DNA of 10,058 nucleotides from Myxococcales bacterium (lineage in GTDB: Bacteria; Myxococcota_A; Polyangia; Polyangiales; Polyangiaceae): NCBI GenBank assembly GCA_025362165.1, contig JANYHY010000242.1, forward strand, positions 1 through 10,058. The letters are read 5' to 3'. Numbering within the stretch: the stretch's first letter is position 1; the number at the start of each line of letters is the position of its first letter. Under the pieces are notes generated by a model. The model worked only from the letters and a program-made list of their open reading frames with translations. It did no database searches and was not told where the DNA came from. The translations under genes were made by a program, and so were the position numbers. This document shows, piece after piece, positions 1 through 5,316 of this stretch.

Positions 1-815
1 TGTCCGAGGAGCGATGGCAGCGCGCGTATCAATACATCCGCTCGCGGCCGGAGCTCGAGGACATCGTCATCAGCGGCGGTGACGCGTATCAGCTCCGCGC
101 GACGCAGCTCGAGGAGATCGGTGAGGCGCTCCTCGCGATGCCCAACGTGCGCCGCATGCGCTTTGCGACCAAGGGTCCGGCGGTGATGCCGATGAAGCTC
201 ATCACGGACGACCCGTGGCTCGACGCGCTCACGCGCATCGTCGAGAAGGGCCGCAAGCTCCACAAAGAGGTGGTGCTCCACACGCACTTCAACCACCCCA
301 AGGAGATCACCGAGATCACGCGGCGAGCGCTCAATCGCTTGATGGAGCGCGGCATCTTCACGCGCAACCAGAGCGTGCTGCAGCGGCGCGTGAACGACAC
401 GCCCGAGATCATGGGCCTCTTGGTCAAGCGACTTGGGCACGTCAACGTGCACCCCTATTACGTCTACGTTCACGACCTCGTGAAGGGCGTGGAAGATCTG
501 CGCACCACCCTCGACACTGCGCTCTATTTAGAGAAGCACGTGCGCGGGACGACGGCCGGGTTCAACACCCCGGTGTTCGTCGTGGACGCGCCTGGCGGCG
601 GAGGCAAACGCGACGCGCACTCCTTCGAGTACTACGATCGTGAGAGCGGCATCAGCGTGTTCACCGCGCCGAGCGTCAAGCGCGGGGAGCTCTTCACGTA
701 CTTCGATCCGCTCGATCAGCTCAGCGAGTCCGCGCGACGTCGCTGGGCCGATCCGCGCGAGCAGCAGGTGATGATCGACGTCGCGCTGCAGCGCGCGAAG
801 GAGCACGTGCGCTGA
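1..815 (+). CDS. kamA: KamA-family radical SAM protein (lysine 2,3-aminomutase-like), 5' end missing
   Basis: The 3' part of a gene that enters the window in frame 3 (first full codon at 3) and stops at TGA 813-815, leaving 270 visible residues. The family moves an amino group between C2 and C3 (or similar positions) of an amino acid, using a 4Fe-4S cluster, SAM and PLP, in the cytoplasm. Visible family marks are ISGGD near the left edge, HTHFNHP, NQSVLQRRVND, PYYVY followed by an Asp (codon 474-476), and VVDAPGGGGK, whose Asp is codon 585-587 and whose Lys, codon 606-608, is the PLP-binding residue in the family. The two Asp residues match those that hold the substrate epsilon-amino group in the clostridial lysine enzyme, which argues for a lysine-like substrate rather than glutamate. 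The CxxxCxxC cluster motif must lie upstream, outside the window; about 180 residues are missing compared with typical family members. Family is sure; exact substrate is inferred. Confidence 0.93.
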   Translation, partial: SEERWQRAYQYIRSRPELEDIVISGGDAYQLRATQLEEIGEALLAMPNVRRMRFATKGPAVMPMKLITDDPWLDALTRIVEKGRKLHKEVVLHTHFNHPKEITEITRRALNRLMERGIFTRNQSVLQRRVNDTPEIMGLLVKRLGHVNVHPYYVYVHDLVKGVEDLRTTLDTALYLEKHVRGTTAGFNTPVFVVDAPGGGGKRDAHSFEYYDRESGISVFTAPSVKRGELFTYFDPLDQLSESARRRWADPREQQVMIDVALQRAKEHVR

Positions 816-1270
816 TGGCTTATGGTTATCCCCCACAGCAGCAGTTCCCGCAGCAAGGGCTGCCCCACCCGTTCCAGCCCAACCCGGCAGATTCGGTGAG
901 GCCGCTCGCGATCGCGTACATCGTGTATGCGGTCTTCGTCGGACTCGCGGTCGTCATCTTGCCCGTTTATTTGATCATCATCGTCGCAGCGTTCGCAGGA
1001 GCGGGCGCGGACATGCCGAGCGAAGACGCTGCTCCGATGATGGCGTTTGGTGGCGCGATGACCGTGATTTTGGGGTTCGCGGAGCTCTTGCTGCTGGCGA
1101 AGCTCGTGCTCTTGATCCTCGCGGCGCGGAACCTGTTCCGCATGAAGGGCTATGGCCTCTGCTTCGCTGCGGCGATCGTGAGCTGCTTGAACATGCCGCT
1201 TGGCCTGGCCCTCGGCATCTGGTCGTTCTTCGTGCTGAGCAGACCCGACGTGAAGGCTGCCTTCAGCTGA
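815..1270 (+). CDS. Small multi-pass membrane protein with Pro/Gln-rich N-terminus
   Basis: A 151-residue protein I cannot assign to a named family. Residues 5-24 are rich in Pro and Gln (YPPQQQFPQQG), probably a cytoplasmic tail. Hydrophobic stretches lie at about 31-61, 74-103 and 112-141, giving three or four membrane spans, and the protein ends in a short polar tail (LSRPDVKAAFS). The ATG shares its A with the TGA of the kamA-like gene (TGATG at 813-817), and GAAGGAG at 797-803 is a fair ribosome binding site, so translation is probably coupled to the upstream gene. Whether it has any role linked to the aminomutase is unknown. The last codons hold a short inverted repeat, and the stop codon abuts the stop of the convergent gene. 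Existence as a gene is well supported by frame, start context and hydrophobicity pattern; function unknown. Confidence 0.8.
   Translation: MAYGYPPQQQFPQQGLPHPFQPNPADSVRPLAIAYIVYAVFVGLAVVILPVYLIIIVAAFAGAGADMPSEDAAPMMAFGGAMTVILGFAELLLLAKLVLLILAARNLFRMKGYGLCFAAAIVSCLNMPLGLALGIWSFFVLSRPDVKAAFS
1251..1265. terminator. Short dyad at a convergent gene junction, possible weak bidirectional terminator
   Basis: TGAAGGC-T-GCCTTCA is a perfect inverted repeat with 7-base arms and a one-base centre; as RNA it could fold as a 6-bp stem with a 3-base loop. It lies inside the last codons of the plus-strand membrane protein gene and just past the stop of the minus-strand small gene, so it could act on both transcripts. 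There is no T-run on either side, so it is not a standard intrinsic terminator, and coding constraint could explain it. Confidence 0.25.
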
Positions 1271-1447
1271 TCATCGAAACTCTGCGACGTCGATCCCCGC
1301 GTCCGCGGCGCGCAGATCCTCGTCGTATTGCCGGCGCGCTTCACTCGCGCCCATCGCCTTCACGCGCCACCAAGCGTTGAGCGTGATGATCACGACGAAC
1401 ATGCCGATGACGATCGCGATCTCTCCTCGGCTGAATTTCCAGTTCAT
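1271..1447 (-). CDS. 58-residue single-span membrane protein
   Basis: A short reading frame from ATG (1447-1445) to TGA (1273-1271). The protein starts MNWKFSRGEI, has one hydrophobic span at about residues 10-27 (AIVIGMFVVIITL, then NAWW), and a charged tail of about 30 residues with an Arg/Glu/Asp-rich stretch (ASEARRQYDEDLRAADAG). It begins 8 bases after the stop of the beta-barrel gene on the same strand, so the two are probably one transcript. No clear Shine-Dalgarno sequence precedes the ATG; translation may depend on re-initiation after the upstream stop. Evidence for it being real: the clean membrane-span-plus-charged-tail pattern, codon use like that of its neighbours, and the fact that it exactly fills the gap between two genes. 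Family and function not recognised. Confidence 0.62.
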   Translation of the reverse strand: MNWKFSRGEIAIVIGMFVVIITLNAWWRVKAMGASEARRQYDEDLRAADAGIDVAEFR

Positions 1448-1455
1448 GACTGCGT

Positions 1456-2283
1456 TCAGAACGCGTACGCGAAGGAGAGACGCCCGACGACACGTGGTGA
1501 CTGCGCGGAGAGACCCGCAGCAGGACCAGCGGCGAACATGAGTTTGTGATCCAACGCGTCGAACGAGAGTGAGGGACCGATGAAGTGTCGCGCGCCGCGC
1601 TCTGCTGCGTCGCCGGCGAGCTCCTCGAGATCTTGACCTACGTACTCGACGCCTGCGCGCACCGGGCCGAACACGCGCACGCTCGCGCCAGCGATGACGA
1701 GCAAGTCGACGCCATCACGCGCGGTCGCGAAGACGTGCTCACCGTGTGCTGTCGTGCCCAATCGAAGTCGACCCACGTCGTAGGTCGCGGAGACTCGCGC
1801 GTAGACTCCGTTGTCTGCGCTGCGATCACGTAGATACCCGCCGCCCAGCACGAGCTGGAACGGAGAGCGCGTGCGTGAGAGCGGAGCGAAGCGCAATCCG
1901 CCCACCATTCCAGTGGCGAGGCCGTCTCCAAACCCGACGACGCCAGTCGCTTGCAAGCTGAGCATCGGCAGTACGCCGAGCTCGGCGCCGAGCTCCTGCA
2001 GACCGCCGGGAGCCGACGTGTTCGAAGCGAACGGGCGCGTGACGCTGGGGCCGCCGCTCGAGGTGTAGGTCGTGCGCGCGGTCACCACCGCTGCGAGCGG
2101 CGCGGGGATACTTGCGTCGTCAACGAACAGCCATAAGCGCTGCGCACGCTTCTCCGGCGCGACGTCGGACCTCACCGCGTCAGGAGCGGGCGTGTCGTCG
2201 GCGAGCGCAGCACCAGCGACGGACACGGTCCCGATGAACACGGCGGTCGCTAGCGGCTTTCTACCTTGGCAAGTGCGCTTCAT
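1456..2283 (-). CDS. Exported protein, probable outer-membrane beta-barrel
   Basis: A 275-residue protein with a clear signal peptide: basic n-region (MKRTCQGRK), hydrophobic core at 10-27 and a likely cut after ALA at residue 28. The mature part has a short polar lead (about 29-50), then alternating Gly-rich and aromatic/hydrophobic strands (GVVGFGDGLATGMVGGLRF, FQLVLGGGYLRD, RVSATYDVG) of the kind seen in small outer-membrane barrels. It ends in FAYAF, and a C-terminal Phe is the usual outer-membrane insertion signal. Mature size fits roughly 8 to 12 strands. No specific family recognised, so it could be a porin-like or structural barrel. It is transcribed away from the lipoprotein/Tad operon, and the 58-residue membrane protein gene follows 8 bases later. 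There is no Shine-Dalgarno site before the ATG; a promoter-like -10 lies about 10 bases upstream, which suggests a nearly leaderless message. Confidence 0.82.
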   Translation of the reverse strand: MKRTCQGRKPLATAVFIGTVSVAGAALADDTPAPDAVRSDVAPEKRAQRLWLFVDDASIPAPLAAVVTARTTYTSSGGPSVTRPFASNTSAPGGLQELGAELGVLPMLSLQATGVVGFGDGLATGMVGGLRFAPLSRTRSPFQLVLGGGYLRDRSADNGVYARVSATYDVGRLRLGTTAHGEHVFATARDGVDLLVIAGASVRVFGPVRAGVEYVGQDLEELAGDAAERGARHFIGPSLSFDALDHKLMFAAGPAAGLSAQSPRVVGRLSFAYAF

Positions 2284-2293
2284 CGCGCCAACG

Positions 2294-2322
2294 GTTGTAC
2301 GATTCGCGCGGCTTGGCGTCGA
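2294..2322 (-). promoter_or_regulatory. Candidate sigma-70-type promoter for the beta-barrel gene
   Basis: On the minus strand TCGACG (2322-2317, 4 of 6 to the -35 consensus) and TACAAC (2299-2294, 4 of 6 to the -10 consensus) are 17 bases apart. The -10 ends 10 bases before the ATG at 2283, so the start point would fall at or next to the start codon. Found by eye only. Confidence 0.35.
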
Positions 2323-2340
2323 GTCCCTCGGTGTTGCACG

Positions 2341-2353
2341 CTCGCATAGCGAG
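2341..2353. promoter_or_regulatory. Inverted repeat in the divergent promoter region
   Basis: CTCGC-ATA-GCGAG is a perfect dyad with 5-base arms in the 98-base region between the divergent barrel and lipoprotein genes. It covers where the -35 of the lipoprotein promoter would be. It may be an operator, but a dyad this short in GC-rich DNA can arise by chance. Confidence 0.2.
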
Positions 2354-2365
2354 ACCTCGAGTTGA

Positions 2366-2374
2366 TGCTAGTCT
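2366..2374 (+). promoter_or_regulatory. Candidate extended -10 element for the lipoprotein gene
   Basis: TGC-TAGTCT matches the extended -10 form (TGn before the hexamer; hexamer 3 of 6 to TATAAT). It ends 7 bases before the ATG at 2382, and no Shine-Dalgarno site lies between, which fits a leaderless message. There is no good -35 at the right distance. Weak support. Confidence 0.3.
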
Positions 2375-2381
2375 GGACCTC

Positions 2382-3059
2382 ATGCGCGCGTTCATGTCTC
2401 TCCTCGCTCTGCCGTTGGCCGCTGTGTCCGTCATCTCCTGTGGGCAGGTCTCCGAACCTCCGCCGCCCTCGTTCAAGTTCGAGGTGAAGGCAGAGAGCGA
2501 CCCAGGCGTGCCTATCTCCGGCGTGATCTTGACGCGCACGGGAAAGGAGATCGGCAAGACTGACGCGGCCGGCAAGGCCTCCATGGTCTTCCAAGGCAAC
2601 GAGGGAGACACGTTCGATCTCTACGTCAAGTGCCCCGAGGCAGACTACATGTCCCCGCTCACGCCGATCGTCGTGCGACTGAGCAAGCTCTCGGACGGCA
2701 AGAGCTTGAGCGCCTCGGTGCGCTGCTCGCCGTTGAAGCGCAAAGTCGTCGTCGCAGTGCGCGCGGACGGCGGACCCAACCTCCCCGTCATCTATTATGG
2801 CAACGTGATCGCGCGGACAGACTCGGCCGGCGCCGCTCACTTCTTCGTCATCGCCAAGCCGAGCGAGCAGCTCCAGTTCACGCTGAGCACGGACGAGCCG
2901 GGCAACGACCGCATCCAGCCGAAGAACCCGAACCTCACGGTCCTCGTGAAAGACCAAGACGACGTCTACATCGTGGATCAGCCGTTCCAACAGCAGAAGA
3001 CCGTCGTGGTCGTCCACAGCGCACCCGCCATCCACCATAACGGCCCGCGCCCGCTCTGA
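2382..3059 (+). CDS. Lipoprotein with two tandem beta-sandwich-type repeats
   Basis: A 225-residue protein. I chose the ATG at 2382 over the in-frame ATG at 2295 because it puts a lipoprotein signal right at the start: MRAFMSLLALPLAAVSVISC, lipobox VISC, lipidated Cys20. A short Pro-rich spacer (PPPP, 26-29) follows. Two related units come next: about 31-83 with KTDAAGKA at 59-66, and about 121-170 with RTDSAGAA at 145-152, 86 residues apart. Each is a run of beta-strands with a TDxAGxA turn, like the carboxypeptidase-regulatory/transthyretin-like folds often found on exported proteins. Cys84 and Cys115 could form a disulfide. The tail is His/Pro-rich. It lies 72 bases upstream of cpaB on the same strand. 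A role as an envelope partner of the Tad secretin or filament is a guess from position only; it may have its own promoter. Confidence 0.8.
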   Translation: MRAFMSLLALPLAAVSVISCGQVSEPPPPSFKFEVKAESDPGVPISGVILTRTGKEIGKTDAAGKASMVFQGNEGDTFDLYVKCPEADYMSPLTPIVVRLSKLSDGKSLSASVRCSPLKRKVVVAVRADGGPNLPVIYYGNVIARTDSAGAAHFFVIAKPSEQLQFTLSTDEPGNDRIQPKNPNLTVLVKDQDDVYIVDQPFQQQKTVVVVHSAPAIHHNGPRPL

Positions 3060-3092
3060 CAGTCCCCACTTCCAATCGCTGATGCGCGGGTG

Positions 3093-3121
3093 TTCCCAAA
3101 CGCGTCGAACGCGGGTAGCGT
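3093..3121 (+). promoter_or_regulatory. Candidate sigma-70-type promoter for the Tad operon
   Basis: TTCCCA (3093-3098, 4 of 6 to TTGACA), a 17-base spacer, then TAGCGT (3116-3121, 3 of 6 to TATAAT). The -10 ends 10 bases before the cpaB ATG at 3132, and there is no Shine-Dalgarno site before that ATG, again suggesting a short or absent leader. The lipoprotein promoter upstream may also read through. Confidence 0.35.
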
Positions 3122-3131
3122 GCTCTGCATC

Positions 3132-3947
3132 ATGGATCGACGTGCCCTGCTCATCGCTCTCGCAGTGTCATTGGTCGGCGTCCTGCTCCTCGTGCTGTAT
3201 CTCAAGCGCTTCGAGCGCGAGGCGTCGGGCGGGGACAAGGTCAAGCTGCTGATCGCGGTCAAGCCGATGGAGCGCGGCAAGCCCATCACCGAAGACGAGC
3301 TCTCGACCCACGACGTTCCCATCGCTTACGTGGAGCCCAGGGCGATCCGCGACGGCGAGAAGTCGAAGATCATCGGCCTGCGTTTGGGCACCACCATCCA
3401 GGCTGGCCAAACGCTGATGTGGACCGACCTTGCGACGGCGAACGAAGAGCGCCGCGATCTCGCGTCTCTGATTCTTCCCGGTCACCGCGGCGTCTCGGTC
3501 AAGACGGGTCGCGAGGACTCCTCGGCCGGAATGGTCAAGCCAGGCGACTATGTCGACGTGCTCCTCACGGTCGCGGAGAACGCGAACGGCACCACCGGCA
3601 GCTGGAGCACGGATGCCCGCGCGTCCCTCGTGATCCTCCAAAAGGTGCTGGTTCTCGCCTCCGGATACGATACGTCGCCGGACACCGCAGACAAGATGAC
3701 CAAAGACGTGAACACAATGCGTGAGTCCGTGCTGACGCTGAGTCTCACCCTCGAAGAGGCGCAGAAGCTCACGGTCGCCGAGGAGAAGGGCGCGCTCTCC
3801 GTCGCCCTCCGCAACCCGGACGACAATGGGATCGCGTCCAGCCAACCCCGCATCAGCTCCACGATCTTCAACCGCGTCGATAACGTCATCACCACGACGA
3901 GCGGACCCAGCGCACCTACTCTCGTCGGTCCAAGAGGTGGTCAGTGA
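3132..3947 (+). CDS. cpaB: Flp/Tad pilus assembly protein CpaB (RcpC)
   Basis: A 271-residue protein, close to the family's usual size. CpaB/RcpC is a periplasmic, inner-membrane-anchored partner of the CpaC secretin in Tad systems. I chose the ATG at 3132 rather than the in-frame ATG at 3090 because it starts MDRRALLIALAVSLVG, a basic N-terminus followed directly by a membrane anchor (5-24), as in the family. A SAF domain follows at about 37-102 (IAVKPMERGKPITEDEL, then GLRLGTTIQAGQTL). The RcpC/CpaB domain covers about 117-245, with the typical GHRGVSVK (117-124) and VKPGDYVDVLLTV (135-147). The C-terminus is a Ser/Thr/Pro-rich tail. It is the first core Tad gene here; its stop overlaps the GTG start of cpaC by four bases (GTGA, 3944-3947), so the two are translationally coupled. 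Confidence 0.93.
   Translation: MDRRALLIALAVSLVGVLLLVLYLKRFEREASGGDKVKLLIAVKPMERGKPITEDELSTHDVPIAYVEPRAIRDGEKSKIIGLRLGTTIQAGQTLMWTDLATANEERRDLASLILPGHRGVSVKTGREDSSAGMVKPGDYVDVLLTVAENANGTTGSWSTDARASLVILQKVLVLASGYDTSPDTADKMTKDVNTMRESVLTLSLTLEEAQKLTVAEEKGALSVALRNPDDNGIASSQPRISSTIFNRVDNVITTTSGPSAPTLVGPRGGQ
3934..3938 (+). promoter_or_regulatory. Ribosome binding site supporting the GTG start of cpaC
   Basis: GAGGT inside the last cpaB codons ends about 5 bases before the GTG at 3944. The alternative ATG at 3968 has no comparable site, so this favours the GTG. Confidence 0.5.
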
Positions 3948-5308
3948 GTTTTGGCGTGAGCAGTAGAATGAATCGATTGTTGGGCGTGTTCGCGGCGACG
4001 TCGCTCGCCCTCGTGGCGACCGCGAGCTCCGCGCAGGCGCAACGCGGTGGCGGGACCAGCAGCGGCAGCAGCGCGACCGGAACGACCAGCACGGGCGGCC
4101 AGAGCGAAGAGCTCGGGCTCGCGGTCAACGAGACCAAGAGCATCCCCGGCAAGGACATCAAGAACTACCTGCCCGGCGACCAGACACTCATCGACGTGCG
4201 CTACGCCGAGTCCACAGGTCAGTTCCTGATCACTGGCAAAAAGGCCGGTTCCACGACGCTCGTCCTCATCAAGAACGACAACTCGCAGGTTACGTGGGTG
4301 ATCAACGTCACCACCAAGAGCCCCGAGGTCGTCTACCACGAGCTCCAGCAGCTGCTCGAGGGCGAGACTGGCGTTCGCATTCGCCGCGTCGGTGGTCGCT
4401 TCTTCCTCGAAGGCGGCGTGACGACCGAGTCGCAGCTCCACCGTATCCAGCAGATCACTCTGCTCTACCCCGGTCAGGTCGAGAACCTCGTCGGCGTCGG
4501 CTCGGGCTCAGGCGATCGACGCTTACTCATCCGAGTCGACTTCTTCTTCGTGCAATACGATCGATCCGCGAGCTACGCGGTCGGCATCGGGTACCCCGGT
4601 TCGATCGGCGGCGACACCGTCGTGCAGACCGCGTTCTCGTACGACCTCATCCAGAGGGCGTCAGTCGCGACCGCGAGCATCACCAACCAGCCCCTGCCGC
4701 GCCTCGACATCGCGGCTCGAAACGGCTGGGCGAAGGTGCTCAAGCAGTCGTCGATGATCACGTCCAACGGCACCGAAGCGACCTTCAACAGCGGCGGCGA
4801 GGTGAACTTCAAACAGTTCGCGTTCCAGGCGGCGAGCGGCGTGCAGAAGATAACCTTCGGCACCAACATGTCGGTATTGCCGCGGTATGACTCGAACACG
4901 CGCGAGATCGAGATCAAGGTCGTCAGCGACGTGAGCGATCTCACGACCCCTGCGTCCGTCGCCAGCGGTGACTTGCCCGGCAGGAACACCAACCACCTCG
5001 AGACGCTCGTGAACCTGAAGCTCGGCCAAGCGCTGATCCTCGCGGGGATCAAGAGCAACACGCGCCAGCATGACGTGGCCGGCTTGCCGCTCCTCAGCCA
5101 GATCCCCGTGCTCGGCATCCTCTTCGGCTCGCACACGGACAAGAGCCAAGACGTCGAGAACGCGATGTTCGTGATCCCCAGCGTGGTCGAGACGGTGCCG
5201 AAGTCCTCGCTCGAGCTGATCAAGACCGCGCTCGCGCAATACAAGGATTACTCGGGCGACATCGACGGCGTGAACACCTTCGACCGGACTCCCCCGGCGG
5301 CGAAATAG
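3944..5308 (+). CDS. cpaC: Tad secretin CpaC (RcpA)
   Basis: A 454-residue protein, of usual length for the family. It forms the ring channel in the outer membrane through which the Tad filament or its cargo passes. The start is GTG at 3944, overlapping the cpaB stop; ATG 3968 (Met9) would also leave a working signal peptide. The signal peptide runs to AQA at 30-32. A Gly/Ser/Thr-rich low-complexity stretch follows (34-54), then the pilus-type N-terminal domain (about 57-124), a BON-like ring domain (about 128-185), and the secretin domain (about 192-430). The secretin signature is visible at VAGLPLLSQIPVLGILFGS (378-396), followed by VENAMFVIPSVVE. No separate pilotin is identified; one of the lipoproteins in the window might serve, which is a guess. 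The gene stops 8 bases before the next start. Confidence 0.95.
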   Translation: MSFGVSSRMNRLLGVFAATSLALVATASSAQAQRGGGTSSGSSATGTTSTGGQSEELGLAVNETKSIPGKDIKNYLPGDQTLIDVRYAESTGQFLITGKKAGSTTLVLIKNDNSQVTWVINVTTKSPEVVYHELQQLLEGETGVRIRRVGGRFFLEGGVTTESQLHRIQQITLLYPGQVENLVGVGSGSGDRRLLIRVDFFFVQYDRSASYAVGIGYPGSIGGDTVVQTAFSYDLIQRASVATASITNQPLPRLDIAARNGWAKVLKQSSMITSNGTEATFNSGGEVNFKQFAFQAASGVQKITFGTNMSVLPRYDSNTREIEIKVVSDVSDLTTPASVASGDLPGRNTNHLETLVNLKLGQALILAGIKSNTRQHDVAGLPLLSQIPVLGILFGSHTDKSQDVENAMFVIPSVVETVPKSSLELIKTALAQYKDYSGDIDGVNTFDRTPPAAK

Positions 5309-5316
5309 GGGCCTTC

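Noticed and set aside
2295..2381. Upstream in-frame start for the lipoprotein
   Set aside because: It would put 29 non-hydrophobic residues before the lipoprotein signal; the ATG at 2382 gives a proper signal peptide.
2280..3038. 252-codon minus-strand frame opposite the lipoprotein gene
   Set aside because: The plus strand encodes a lipoprotein with signal, lipobox and internal repeats; the antisense product is low-complexity and His/Arg/Asp-rich.
3090..3131. Upstream in-frame start for cpaB
   Set aside because: It adds 14 residues before the usual basic N-terminus and membrane anchor and would lie on the candidate -35.
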